A stretch of DNA of 64,000 nucleotides from Synechococcus sp. C9 (GCF_022984075.1 NZ_JALAAD010000001.1:1840455-1904454), one strand, 5' to 3'; numbered from the stretch's first letter, positions 56,037 to 64,000 are shown. Made by a program: numbers and translations. Notes: generated by a model from the letters alone, not told the origin.

Positions 56037-57188
56037 ATGATGCACCAAGAACCGCTACTCAAGGGTCTGATGTGGGCCAAGCAAAAGCAGGAAACCGGCT
56101 GTTTTGTCTTCAGTTTGGGGGAACACCGCTGGCGATTTTATTTATTTATGGGGCGGTTGGTGTATGCCACGGGGGGGGTGCATCCGGTGCGGCGGTGGCG
56201 GCGGTTGTCTGCCCAGCATTGGCCGGGGTACAGCCCCAAACCCCAACGGGTACCGGCGGAATTGCCCTGGGAGTATGGCTTGGTGGCGCAGGGGTTGGCG
56301 CAGGGGGAATTGACCAAGGAGCAGGTGCAAACTTTTGTGCAAGATTGGTCAAACGCTACCCTATTGGAATGTTTGATGACCTGGGGGCGGCAAGCGACCC
56401 TTTCCCCGCAGATGCAGTGGCAGGCGGGGCAGGAACTCCCCCAGCGGTGGATGCTGGTGCAGGTGGATTATTGGTGGCAGACGGCTTTGGGGCAACTGCG
56501 GCAGTGGCAGACTTTGGTGCCGGTGGGGCTGGAACAGGTGCCGGTGATTGACCGCCATGGCAAGTTGAAAAATTTAGTTTCTCCCGCCGCCTATCAGCAT
56601 TTGACCCAGGTTTTGGACGGCAAGTCCACGTTTTGGGAAATTGCCCAGCGGGTGGGTCGCCCGGTGGAACAGGTGGTGGCTTCCCTGCGGACGTTTATTG
56701 AGGAAGGGGTGGTGATTCTGCAGGAGGTGCCCGATTTACCCGCCCCCGTGATGCAGGTGGTGGCTAAGCCGGTGGTGGCTCAACGCCCGGTGATTGCCTG
56801 TATTGACGACAGCCCGGTGGTGGGGCAAGCCCTGCGGCATATCCTGGAACCGGTGGGGTATGAGGTGCTGAGCATTACCGACCCCCTGCGGTCTGTGTCT
56901 TTGCTGTTACAAAAGAAACCGGTGTTAATTTTTCTGGATTTGGTGATGCCGGAAACCAACGGCTATGAAGTGTGTACCTTTTTGCGTAAGAGTGCGGCGT
57001 TTCAGTCCACCCCGATTGTGATTCTCACGGGGCAGGGGGGGGTGATTGACCGGGTGCGGGCCAAACTGTGCGGTGCCAATGACTTTATGGCTAAACCCCC
57101 GGTGGCGGAGCGGGTTTTAGAGGTGGTGCAAACCCTCATCCCGGCGGCCACTCCAGCCACTGCTCCCTCCCTGGCAACAGCCTGTTAG
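56037..57188 (+). CDS. PatA-like response regulator (DUF4388 plus receiver)
   Basis: 383 residues. The N-terminal ~225 residues are a PATAN/DUF4388 domain (LLKGLMWAKQKQETGCFVFSL, FYLFMGRLVYATGG). A C-terminal receiver (about 258-375) has an intact acidic pocket (ACIDDSP), the phosphoacceptor Asp in FLDLVMPETNGYEVC and the Lys in MAKPPV. Cyanobacterial relatives such as PatA and TaxP1/PixG/PilG-like proteins act in cell patterning or phototaxis outputs. AAGGAG precedes the start. No chemotaxis partner follows; it overlaps the phasin-like gene by four bases, tail to tail. Confidence 0.88.
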   Translation: MMHQEPLLKGLMWAKQKQETGCFVFSLGEHRWRFYLFMGRLVYATGGVHPVRRWRRLSAQHWPGYSPKPQRVPAELPWEYGLVAQGLAQGELTKEQVQTFVQDWSNATLLECLMTWGRQATLSPQMQWQAGQELPQRWMLVQVDYWWQTALGQLRQWQTLVPVGLEQVPVIDRHGKLKNLVSPAAYQHLTQVLDGKSTFWEIAQRVGRPVEQVVASLRTFIEEGVVILQEVPDLPAPVMQVVAKPVVAQRPVIACIDDSPVVGQALRHILEPVGYEVLSITDPLRSVSLLLQKKPVLIFLDLVMPETNGYEVCTFLRKSAAFQSTPIVILTGQGGVIDRVRAKLCGANDFMAKPPVAERVLEVVQTLIPAATPATAPSLATAC

Positions 57189-57505
57189 GACCAGAGGCGG
57201 TTTTCCAAGTCCCGCACCTGCCGTTCCAGGCGGTCAATCCGGCCCCGCAATTCATCCACTTCGGTTTGGCTGGCCAGCCCCAATTCCCGCAGGATGTCCC
57301 GCATTTGGCGGCGGGCTTGGACTTCCCAGGCACCTGTTTGCCCCAGCCGCCCCACCAGGTCATTGATCAAAGCGGTGGCCTGTTCCGGGCGCAGGCGGCC
57401 ATTTTGCACCCACTCATCCCCCACTTCCCGTACCTTATCCACCACCAGGGCCGTGGTGCCGATGCCGAGAAGCAGTAATTGCCGCAGGAGATTGTCCTGT
57501 TCCAT
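57185..57505 (-). CDS. Phasin/PhaF-like small helical protein
   Basis: 106 residues, a helical bundle with a C-terminal leucine-rich coiled coil (EVDELRGRIDRLERQVRDLENRL). The N-terminal LLRQLLLLGIGTTALVVDKV is amphipathic. This resembles the cyanobacterial family annotated as phasin or polyhydroxyalkanoate granule-associated. No other PHA gene is nearby, so the function is tentative. Confidence 0.65.
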   Translation of the reverse strand: MEQDNLLRQLLLLGIGTTALVVDKVREVGDEWVQNGRLRPEQATALINDLVGRLGQTGAWEVQARRQMRDILRELGLASQTEVDELRGRIDRLERQVRDLENRLWS

Positions 57506-57540
57506 AATCAGGGTTGACCGTACAGTTCCTATTGTGACAG

Positions 57541-57999
57541 ATGAATTGGCGACCCATCACCGGATTGACCCTGGTTTTTTGGTGGCTCATGGTGGCTCCG
57601 GCGGTTGCCCAGGTGTGGCTGGAACTGATCCTCAGCCAGCGGCGGGTGCTGGTCTGGCGGGACAACCGGGTGATTCGCAGTTATCCGGTGGCGGTGGGCA
57701 AACCCGGCTGGGAAACCCCCCAGGGGGATTTTGTGGTGGAAGTGAAGGTCAAAGACCCGGTCTGGCAAAGTTTCACCAGCAGTACCCAAATCCCCGCCGG
57801 TCACCCCCGCAACCCCCTCGGTCGGCATTGGATCGGGTTTTGGAGCGATGGGGTGGATGAAATTGGGTTTCACGGCACCCCCCACCCGGAAACCGTGGGC
57901 AAAGCCATCAGTCATGGGTGTGTGCGGATGTATCCCCGGGATATTGCGGAATTATTCAACCTGGTGGAACTGGGAACCCCCGTGCGGGTCAGACGTTGA
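57541..57999 (+). CDS. L,D-transpeptidase (YkuD domain)
   Basis: 152 residues. A signal peptide or anchor (LTLVFWWLMVAPAVAQ) precedes a YkuD domain (about 27-150) with the catalytic motif HGTPHPETVGKAISHGCVRM, including His and the nucleophilic Cys. Such enzymes make 3-3 crosslinks in peptidoglycan or attach lipoproteins. Its last codons lie inside the left 21-bp direct repeat of the adjacent island. Confidence 0.9.
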   Translation: MNWRPITGLTLVFWWLMVAPAVAQVWLELILSQRRVLVWRDNRVIRSYPVAVGKPGWETPQGDFVVEVKVKDPVWQSFTSSTQIPAGHPRNPLGRHWIGFWSDGVDEIGFHGTPHPETVGKAISHGCVRMYPRDIAELFNLVELGTPVRVRR

Positions 58000-58003
58000 G
58001 GGG
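57983..58003 (+). repeat. Left 21-bp direct repeat of the inserted island
   Basis: Starts TGCGGGTCAGACG and ends TTGAGGGG. It contains the last codons and stop of the L,D-transpeptidase gene and is identical to 59082-59102. Confidence 0.92.
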
Positions 58004-58004
58004 C

Positions 58005-58034
58005 TTGACAAATATTTAATTTTAGAGCTAAGTT
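58005..58034 (+). promoter_or_regulatory. Sigma-70-like promoter for the island RNA
   Basis: TTGACA at 58005-58010 and TAAGTT at 58029-58034, an 18-bp AT-rich spacer. It begins two bases after the left direct repeat and points toward the hairpin-rich region. Confidence 0.6.
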
Positions 58035-58040
58035 AAAAAA

Positions 58041-58186
58041 AGGATGTAGCAGACTTGGAATTATTCCAAGACATCCCGTTACCCGCATAGGGTCGAGGAA
58101 ATCCGGTAAAGACGTTCTGAATATTGAAACATTTCCACTTCAAAAAGAAAATGTTTCAGCGGAGGCTCCCTAAGGAGCCTTTGTTA
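58041..58186 (+). ncRNA. Predicted structured small RNA, about 145 nt, unknown family
   Basis: Four hairpins in a row. (1) GGATGT/ACATCC (58042-58047 with 58071-58076) closes over CTTGGAA-TTA-TTCCAAG (58054-58070). (2) A small ACCC/GGGT (58081-58093). (3) A perfect 10-bp stem TGAAACATTT/AAATGTTTCA (58125-58134 with 58149-58158, 14-nt loop). (4) The terminator. No open frame with a ribosome site occurs here. It is not tmRNA, 6S, SRP RNA or RNase P RNA as far as I can tell. The promoter and terminator at sensible distances argue for a real transcript. Confidence 0.6.
58163..58186 (+). terminator. Intrinsic terminator of the island RNA
   Basis: AGGCTCC-CTAA-GGAGCCT (58163-58180) followed by TTGTTATTT. 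A 7-bp perfect stem with a U-rich tail. Confidence 0.85.
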
Positions 58187-58946
58187 TTTAGGAGGTTGTG
58201 GAAGCTTTTTATTATGCAGTAGGTTCTTGGCAATTGCGAAAAAGTTGACTTTCTGTATCTTACCCAACCCCTCATATCTCGGATAGGCACTTTTGATATG
58301 CAGTCTGAGTTTTTTACTCTCCCTAAATACGACAAAAGGAACAAAATAATCAACCTCGCAACCGTTAGAATTTAATACCTTAACAACCGCATAGTTATGA
58401 TAGCCAGCATGACAAACTATAGCTAAGTACGGTTAGGTTGTCGCCTCAAAAATTCTAGAGAACAAGCGCGTGGCTACGCCCTGCGACCCATATCTATGTC
58501 AACCTTTGCGTGTTTAGCTATAGGGTTTCCTTGTTGCCCAAAGATTTGATAATATTGGGTAAATTTTTTGAGAGTTCATATCTTTCAAAATTAAATGGTC
58601 TTGATTCCCTTGGGGCGTTGTACATCAGTCGCTGTGATTCTTCCCTAGACATTCCCTCCACTTCTTTGGTAAAACAATGTAGGCCGTAGGTGACAATAAA
58701 TTTATAGGTAATAGGGTTTTCTGAATTTCTTGTGTCGAGATACTCAACCCATTGGGCATCAAGATGAGATAAATCATAAACCATTCCGTCTAAAATAAAA
58801 TTTCTCCATTGGGTTACCTCATGAACAGTGGCAAACTTCATAATATTCTCAGAATCTAAGATGGGATCAGTGACCGTTAACTCTAAGTTTTTAGAGGCTT
58901 GTTTATGGCTCATTTCATTTGTATATACCTTGGGATTGTTGGGCAT
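58184..58946 (-). pseudogene. Island gene of unknown function, broken by a MITE
   Basis: The first part (58946 down to 58523) encodes MSHKQASKNLELTVTD, VHEVTQWRNFILDGMVYDL, CFTKEVEGMSREESQRLMYN and LPNIIKSLGNKETL, then meets a stop inside the inserted element. The frame resumes beyond it with VCHAGYHNYAVVKVLNSNG, VDYFVPFVVF, KKLRLHIKSAYPR and ends at 58184. Removing 103 bp (one TA plus the element) joins the parts in frame (KETL-VCHAG). An intact protein would have about 219 residues. No domain recognised; soluble, no signal peptide. Composition is AT-rich like the rest of the island. An upstream ATG at 58946 or one 11 codons later could be the start. Confidence 0.82.
58418..58522. mobile_element. 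MITE inserted in the island gene
   Basis: 105 bp counting both TA copies. Perfect 9-bp inverted ends TATAGCTAA/TTAGCTATA, and a core CTGCGACCCATATC with GGCTACGCC that relates it to the other elements. TA is duplicated at the edges. Its removal with one TA restores the host gene frame. Confidence 0.9.
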
Positions 58947-59081
58947 TAACCCGTTCTTGTTGAATGGCTACCCCATAATTCCTTGAATAGATTTTTTTAT
59001 GCTTAGGAAATATGCCGTAGCCTCAAATCTTGAAAGTGGGCAAGATTATCAACGATAGTGGCTACGCTGTCAAGCTGGAGA

Positions 59082-59102
59082 TGCGGGTCAGACGTTGAGG
59101 GG
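59082..59102 (+). repeat. Right 21-bp direct repeat of the inserted island
   Basis: Identical to 57983-58003. It contains the last two codons and stop of avtA on the minus strand. The base after it is G rather than C. Confidence 0.92.
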
Positions 59103-60359
59103 GATGCGCTGATAAACCCGTCGCACCACCTGGGTCAGGCGTTCCACCCCCCGTTCGATGTCCGTGAGGGAGGCGGTTAAACTGATCCGCACACATTGAC
59201 GGGCGTGGCTCCATTCCTGGCGCAAACCCGGGAAAAACGTATGCCCCGGCACCACAATCACCCCCACCTGTTTCAGTTCCTGGTAGAGTTCCCAGTCGCT
59301 CATGGGCAAATCCCGCAACCACAACCAGGCAAATACCCCGCCCTCGCCCCGATGCAAAAACCAGGGCAAATCCCCCGGCAAGCCCGCCCGCAGACCCTCA
59401 GCCAACACCGCCAACTTGTGCTGATAATGGGGGCGGATCACCGTCGCCGATAAATGGGCCAATGCCCCGGACGCAATCGCCTGTGCCGCCAACGCCTGCC
59501 CATACCGGGACGCATGGATACAGGCATTGGTCAAAAACCCTTCAATTGCCCGCAAAATCCCCTCATCCCCGATGGCAATCCCCACCCGCTCCCCCGGCAG
59601 ACCCGCCTTGGACAGGCTGATGCAGTGGACGATATTGGGGGCAAATACGGGGGTCATGGGCGTAAAATTCAAGCCCGGATAGGGCGCCGCATAGGCCGAA
59701 TCCACCAGCACCGGAATGTCCCGCTCGGCCGCCAACGCCGCAATCTGCCGCACCTCCCCCTCCGACAACACATTCCCCGTCGGGTTGCAGGGGCGAGAAA
59801 AAATCACACAGCCCGTTTCGGCTCCAAATTCCAACTGGTCAAAATCGGGACGGTACTTAAATTCATGCCCCTGTTCATCCACCGCCAAGGCTGGTCGCAC
59901 CGCCCGCAGGGATTCCGGCACCAAACAAATCCCCCCATAGCCCGTATAATCAGGACTCAGGGGCAGAACAATCTCCCGCCCCACCCCGCCAAAGGCATTC
60001 GCCGCAAAAAAATACAGGGATTGACTGCCCGGCGTCACCAACACATTCCGGGGAGTGAGCGTTAACCCATACCGCTGGTTAAAATCCGCCACCACCGCCT
60101 CAATCAAGGGCTGATACCCCTGGCTGGCACCATAGCGGCACACCACCTCCCCATAGTCGGGACTGGCCAACAACGCCTGGGTGCAATCCCGCCACAACTG
60201 CTCCACCTCCGGCAAAATCACCGGATTCCCCGCACTCAGATTGATCAAATCCTCCCCCGCCCGGGCTTGCAGGGTTTCCACAATGTCCTTCATGATCGCC
60301 CGCACCCCCGTCAGGCGGCTCATGGTGGCACCAAAATCACTCAGTTGTGGGTTCAGCAT
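59088..60359 (-). CDS. avtA: Valine-pyruvate transaminase-like aminotransferase
   Basis: 423 residues, fold-type I PLP enzyme. Seen: INLSAGNPVILPEVE, CRYGASQGYQPL, VTPGSQSLYFFAANAFGG, FSRPCNPTGNVLS, the PLP lysine in SISLSKAGLPGERVGI (printed order HCISLSKAGLPGERVGI) and CVRISLTAS near the end. The N-terminal LSDFGATMSRLTGVRAIMKDI is the AvtA hallmark. AvtA moves amino groups between valine, alanine and pyruvate. Start ATG 60359. Its 3' end is in the right direct repeat of the island. Confidence 0.88.
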   Translation of the reverse strand: MLNPQLSDFGATMSRLTGVRAIMKDIVETLQARAGEDLINLSAGNPVILPEVEQLWRDCTQALLASPDYGEVVCRYGASQGYQPLIEAVVADFNQRYGLTLTPRNVLVTPGSQSLYFFAANAFGGVGREIVLPLSPDYTGYGGICLVPESLRAVRPALAVDEQGHEFKYRPDFDQLEFGAETGCVIFSRPCNPTGNVLSEGEVRQIAALAAERDIPVLVDSAYAAPYPGLNFTPMTPVFAPNIVHCISLSKAGLPGERVGIAIGDEGILRAIEGFLTNACIHASRYGQALAAQAIASGALAHLSATVIRPHYQHKLAVLAEGLRAGLPGDLPWFLHRGEGGVFAWLWLRDLPMSDWELYQELKQVGVIVVPGHTFFPGLRQEWSHARQCVRISLTASLTDIERGVERLTQVVRRVYQRIPLNV

Positions 60360-60406
60360 GGTTTGGGATCAGGCAAATAAAGGCTATTTTAGCCCAGAAT
60401 TCATCC

Positions 60407-60967
60407 CTAACTGCCTGTCCCCAGGGTAATCACCCAAGTTCCCACCTGCCGGGGCAAGGGAATATCCCCGGGACTCAACACCTGTAGATTGAAAAAATAC
60501 ATCCCACTGTTGCGGGGGTTTTTCACATTGGATAGGACAATATCCACCGGCGTATCGGCGGGCACCGGGTCAACCAGGGCAATGCGCAGGAGGCGGTTCT
60601 CCTTATCCAAGACCGCTTCCCCCACCCGGAATTTTTGCTGGTCCTTGCCCCGGGTACGGCTCCGCACCACCTCCACCGCCTTGGGGTCCAATTCCCCCCG
60701 ATAGTACTCGGGATAGGTGATGTAATACTCCGCCACCGCAATGCTCTGCCGGGGCACATTCAGGTAATAGCGGTCCCATTCCCCAATTCGGCCCGAATCC
60801 GCCGAATAGCGCAGTTCTTTTTTCGGCCCCCCCCAGAGGGTCCAGCCCGAACCCTGCGCCACCGCCACCCCCGCACTACTCACCACCGTCAGCGCCGCCA
60901 GGAGCGTCCAGGCGAAGCGTTGGGAAACGTTTGGGCGTACCATGAATTTTTGCAACATACGCAACAT
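60407..60967 (-). CDS. DUF2808 secreted protein
   Basis: 186 residues. A signal peptide (FAWTLLAALTVVSSAGVAVAQ) is followed by LYFxP-type strands typical of DUF2808: YYLNVPRQSIAVAEYYITYP, KFRVGEAVLDKENRLLRI, VDIVLSNVKNPRNSGMYFFNL. These are cyanobacterial exported proteins of unknown function. ATG 60967, eight bases after GGGAG, is preferred to the longer open frame. Confidence 0.83.
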   Translation of the reverse strand: MLRMLQKFMVRPNVSQRFAWTLLAALTVVSSAGVAVAQGSGWTLWGGPKKELRYSADSGRIGEWDRYYLNVPRQSIAVAEYYITYPEYYRGELDPKAVEVVRSRTRGKDQQKFRVGEAVLDKENRLLRIALVDPVPADTPVDIVLSNVKNPRNSGMYFFNLQVLSPGDIPLPRQVGTWVITLGTGS

Positions 60968-61133
60968 AATTTTACTCCCGACGTTTGCCGGTACCGCAAA
61001 TTCCGAATTCCCTGATCGTACCATTCCCAAAAAGTTCCCGGTTGAGGATTTCAGTTTAACCGTGTATCTGCCCTATCCTGTCCAGGGGAGAATAAACTAA
61101 AGTGGAAGAAACTGTCCTAACTGTGGGTCCCAG

Positions 61134-62651
61134 GTGAGTTACTGCTTTAACCCCTCCTGCACACGCCCCCAAAACCCGGAAGGTGCCCTGGTCTGCGGCA
61201 ATTGTGGGTCACGTTTGATCCTCAGTCACCGGGGACGGGAATATCGGATGAAAAAATGTCTGGGCTATGGGGGGTTCGGTGCCACCTTTGCCGCCGTGGA
61301 GGAAAATCTCCCGGGTAAGCCCTTGTGCGTGATCAAACAACTGCGCCCGCCGGTGGACAACCCCGATGACCATGTGTACCAGATGGCGAAGGAATTATTT
61401 GAGCGGGAGGCAGAAATTTTAGGGCGGTTGGGGAACCATCCCCGGTTGGCGAGTTTGCGGGATTATTTTGCCGAGCCGCCCCATTTCTACATGGTGCAGG
61501 AGTTTGTGGATGGGAAAACCCTCCAGGCGGAGGTGCGGGAAAATGGCCCCTATGAGGAGGGTTCGGTCAAGCTGTTTCTACGGCAGATGCTCCCGGTTTT
61601 GCAGTACATTCACGAGCATGGCACCATCCACCGGGATATTAAACCCGCCAATATCATGCGCCGCAAAGCGGACGGGGAATTGATTTTGATTGACTTTGGG
61701 GCGGTAAAACAGGTGGGACAAATCCCCAGTGGGGCGGAGGGGGAACTGACCCAATTTGCCATTGGCACGGCGGGGTATGCGCCCCCGGAACAGTTGTCCA
61801 TGCGCCCGGTCTATGCCAGCGATATTTATGCGTTGGGCGGCACCTGCCTCTACCTACTCACGGGCAAATCCCCCAAGGAATTGGAAATTGACCCCCAAAC
61901 CGGGGAAATCCGGTGGCGGCAGTACGTGCGGGTGAGTGATGCCTTTGCCCAGGTGTTGGACCGGATGCTGGCGGTTTCCCTCAAACAGCGCTATGCCACC
62001 GCCGGTGCCGTGATGCGTGCCCTGGATTTGGAACCCCATTACACCAACCTATCCCAGGGGTTACGCACCCAAAAAACCACCCCCCCTGCGCCCCTGCCCA
62101 CCCCCCCCGAAGCCACGAGTGGGGACAGTCAAGCCAGTCGGTTGGCGGCGGCGATTCGTGCCCGCAAAGCCCGTGCCCTCAACCTGGAAAGCGGGGAAAC
62201 CGACAGCGGCAAACTCACCCCCAGTCGCTTGAAAGATGCCCTGCGCCGGGGCAGAAAAGATTTTGCGGGTCAGGACTTTCGGGAGTATGACCTCCAGGGG
62301 GAAACGATGGTGGGCTGTATCCTGACGGAAGCGATTTTGAGCAAGGCGAATTTGCGGGAAAGTATTTTGGAAGAGGCGAATTTGGGGCGGGCGAATTTGC
62401 AGGGGGCGAATCTGCAAAAGGCGAATTTACACAAGGCTTATCTCAGTTTTGCCAACCTCCAGGGTGCCGATTTGCGGAATGCGGATTTAACCGAAGCCTA
62501 TCTCCGCAATGCCAACCTCCGGGATGCCAACCTGTGCGGGGCGAATTTGGAGGGGGCTTTGGTCGCCGAGGACCAACTGGCGGGGGCACGTACCAACTGG
62601 GCAACCAAACTGCCTGTGGGTATCAAACGGGGCAACTGGTGGCCGCTTTAG
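61134..62651 (+). CDS. Ser/Thr protein kinase with zinc ribbon and pentapeptide tail (SpkB-like)
   Basis: 505 residues in three parts. Residues 1-30 hold a zinc ribbon (CFNPSCTRPQNP, then CGNCGSRL). Residues about 33-290 are a Hanks-type kinase with a complete catalytic set: G-loop GYGGFGATF, VIKQL lysine, HRDIKPANIM, DFGAVK, GYAPPEQ. A Pro/Thr linker (about 302-330) leads to DALRRGRKDFAGQDF and ten or so A(N/D)LXX pentapeptides. This is the SpkB architecture, linked to oxidative stress in Synechocystis. The start is GTG 61134, which the zinc ribbon requires. Confidence 0.9.
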   Translation: MSYCFNPSCTRPQNPEGALVCGNCGSRLILSHRGREYRMKKCLGYGGFGATFAAVEENLPGKPLCVIKQLRPPVDNPDDHVYQMAKELFEREAEILGRLGNHPRLASLRDYFAEPPHFYMVQEFVDGKTLQAEVRENGPYEEGSVKLFLRQMLPVLQYIHEHGTIHRDIKPANIMRRKADGELILIDFGAVKQVGQIPSGAEGELTQFAIGTAGYAPPEQLSMRPVYASDIYALGGTCLYLLTGKSPKELEIDPQTGEIRWRQYVRVSDAFAQVLDRMLAVSLKQRYATAGAVMRALDLEPHYTNLSQGLRTQKTTPPAPLPTPPEATSGDSQASRLAAAIRARKARALNLESGETDSGKLTPSRLKDALRRGRKDFAGQDFREYDLQGETMVGCILTEAILSKANLRESILEEANLGRANLQGANLQKANLHKAYLSFANLQGADLRNADLTEAYLRNANLRDANLCGANLEGALVAEDQLAGARTNWATKLPVGIKRGNWWPL

Positions 62652-62725
62652 GAGCCGAGGCACTCCCGAATTGTCAAAAAATGAAGCCAGGGGGTATGGT
62701 GGGAATGGTGTGAGGGTACAGCGGC

Positions 62726-64000
62726 ATGAAGTGGAATCCGGTACGCTGGTGGCTGTCTGGCATGGTGGCAGTGGGAATCGCCTACGGAGTCCTGCCTCCG
62801 GGGATAGCAGAAACGAACCCCCCTGGGGAGGTGCCGGGATTACCCAACCTACCACCGGTGACCCCCGTACCCCCCAATTCCCCTGGCAGTCAGGATTTTC
62901 GCAATTTACCGCCCCTGTTAGCCCCAGTTTTACCGGCGGCAAACCCCCTCGATACGCCTACCGAGCCAACCCAGGTGGAGATCAAAACCGACCAGGCCCT
63001 GAGTTTGCGCCAAGCCCTGGAACTGGCGGCCCAAACCAACCGGCAGTTACAGGCCGCCCGGGCCCAGATTGAAGCCGCCCGCGCCGGGTTACGCCAAGCC
63101 CAGGCCGCTTTGTTTCCCACCCTGGAGTTCCAGTCCAATTTTCAGCGCAGTGAGTCGGCGCAAGCGGAAATTTCCGCCCGGGTTGCCCGGATCAACGCCG
63201 CTCAAAATCCCCTCGCCCGTTTGGTGGGGGGTGGGGGCAACGATGGCCCTTCCCTGACCTGGGATGGCACCTTACGCTTGAATTACAACATCTATACGGG
63301 GGGGCAACGGGGTGCCCGGATTCAACAAGCCCAGGAACAACTGCGGCAAGCGATCCTGAATGGGGTGCAGGTGGCGCAGGAGTTGCAGTTGAATGTGGCG
63401 AGAGCCTACTACGACTTGCAAAATGCGGATGCCCAGGTCAACATCGGTCAGTCGGCGGTGCGGAATGCACAGGTGAGTTTGCGGGATGCGGAGGCGCAAT
63501 TGCGGGCGGGGGTGGGGACCCAGTTTGCCGTCCTGCAAGCCCAGGTGCAGTTGGCGAATGCCCAGCAACAATTGGTGAATGCCCAGCGGGATCAGCAGGT
63601 GGCTCAGCGAAATTTGGTACAAATTCTCAGCCTGGGGAATCAGGTGACCGTGACCGCTTCCGACCCGATTGAAACGGCGGGGGAATGGACGATTCCCTTG
63701 GATCAAAGCATTATTTTGGGGTGGCAACAGCGCCCGGAATTGGTCACCCAACTCTCCCAACGGCGGTTCCAGCAGGCACAGCGGGAGTTGGCGCTCTCCG
63801 GGATTCGCCCTAATTTGAGCCTCTTTGCCCAGACGGACTACCTGCGTTTTTATGAAAGCCCGACGGGTTTGGAGCAGGGCGGTTTTGGGCAGGGCTATGT
63901 GTTCGGTGTGCAGTTGCGGTTTAGCCTGTTTGATGGGGGGGCAGCCTTTGCGGGGGCACGGCAAGCGGAGGCGAACATCGCCGTGGCGGATATTAACTAC
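62726..64000 (+). CDS. TolC-family outer membrane protein, C-terminus outside window
   Basis: 425 codons to the window edge. A hydrophobic leader (WWLSGMVAVGIAYGVLPPGIA) and a proline-rich segment (about 35-85) precede the TolC-type helical repeat: LSLRQALELAAQTNRQLQAAR, RLNYNIYTGGQRGARIQQA, NVARAYYDLQNADAQVNIGQ, and in the second half QRPELVTQLSQRRFQQAQREL. Cyanobacterial TolC (HgdD type) is the outer membrane channel for multidrug and type I export. It begins 74 bp after the kinase gene. The long proline-rich N-terminus is typical of cyanobacterial forms. Confidence 0.9.
   Translation, partial: MKWNPVRWWLSGMVAVGIAYGVLPPGIAETNPPGEVPGLPNLPPVTPVPPNSPGSQDFRNLPPLLAPVLPAANPLDTPTEPTQVEIKTDQALSLRQALELAAQTNRQLQAARAQIEAARAGLRQAQAALFPTLEFQSNFQRSESAQAEISARVARINAAQNPLARLVGGGGNDGPSLTWDGTLRLNYNIYTGGQRGARIQQAQEQLRQAILNGVQVAQELQLNVARAYYDLQNADAQVNIGQSAVRNAQVSLRDAEAQLRAGVGTQFAVLQAQVQLANAQQQLVNAQRDQQVAQRNLVQILSLGNQVTVTASDPIETAGEWTIPLDQSIILGWQQRPELVTQLSQRRFQQAQRELALSGIRPNLSLFAQTDYLRFYESPTGLEQGGFGQGYVFGVQLRFSLFDGGAAFAGARQAEANIAVADINY

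Larger units (their letters stand above)
58004..59102. mobile_element. 1.1-kb AT-rich inserted island bounded by 21-bp direct repeats
   Basis: A segment of 1,099 bp, counting one repeat copy, lies between the L,D-transpeptidase and avtA genes, whose stops sit in the left and right copies respectively. Collapsing the two copies would leave the two genes convergent and overlapping at their ends, so the ancestral junction is easily inferred. The inside is AT-rich, carrying a predicted structured RNA and one gene broken by a MITE. No transposase or integrase is inside. Confidence 0.75.

Noticed and set aside
58156-58353. A 65-codon minus-strand ORF in the island
   Set aside because: It is in a different frame from the rejoined island gene and crosses the RNA terminator.

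Overview
The window is a stretch of cyanobacterial chromosome, GC-rich and densely coded on both strands. Diagnostic genes are psbK, a Ycf33-type DUF751 gene, a Psb32-like TPM protein, ferredoxin-sulfite reductase, and several families typical of cyanobacteria (DUF4079, DUF2808, pentapeptide repeats, a zinc-ribbon Ser/Thr kinase with a pentapeptide tail, a PatA-like regulator). A unicellular lineage such as Gloeomargarita or a deep Synechococcus would fit, but that is a guess.

Layout. 1-5.05 kb is a CRISPR-accessory and nuclease block. A TIGR03985/WYL-type regulator and a CARF-RelE fusion (likely cyclic-oligoadenylate-activated mRNA interferase) overlap by ATGA on the minus strand. They diverge from a Csx3-P-loop ATPase (likely ring nuclease), a membrane-anchored coiled-coil NYN ribonuclease and an alarmone-type HD hydrolase. 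No array and no effector cas genes lie inside the window. 5-15 kb is housekeeping: aroA, upp, agmatine deiminase, coaD, a UbiH-like monooxygenase, ftsY. 15.5-17.1 kb is a DNA methyltransferase-nuclease gene broken by a small transposable element. 17-29 kb holds pnp, yidD with an ABC ATPase, an RNB-family protein without its catalytic aspartates, and an anion permease. 30-34.9 kb holds a pseudo-receiver regulator, a phosphohexomutase, an FkbM methyltransferase and a PBP4-type peptidase. 35.2-36.1 kb is a PIN module between two hsdS 3'-end remnants. 36-43 kb is sulfur assimilation (sir, cysH, sbpA, cysT). 45-55 kb holds a Rieske-containing carotenoid desaturase-like enzyme, arogenate dehydrogenase, tRNA-Pro, enolase and psbK. 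56-64 kb holds a PatA-like regulator, an L,D-transpeptidase, AvtA, an SpkB-like kinase and a partial TolC-type protein.

Mobile DNA is the strongest unexplained signal. More than a dozen intergenic copies of non-autonomous elements share a GC-rich palindromic core, with one of two types of inverted ends (TATAGCAATCCTA or AGGGCACCTCTA). In two genes, removing an element plus one TA restores the reading frame exactly, which shows TA-duplicating (IS630/Tc1-like) MITE insertion. Two tandem arrays (82 and 83 bp periods) grew from the same core. A separate AT-rich island of about 1.1 kb, bounded by exact 21-bp direct repeats, sits between the convergent L,D-transpeptidase and avtA genes. It carries a predicted four-hairpin RNA with its own promoter and terminator, plus a gene broken by a MITE.

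Working together: the first 5 kb looks like a signal-driven RNA-cleavage response (toxin, off-switch, second nuclease, nucleotide hydrolase). The sulfur genes form a sulfate import and reduction set split by repeats.
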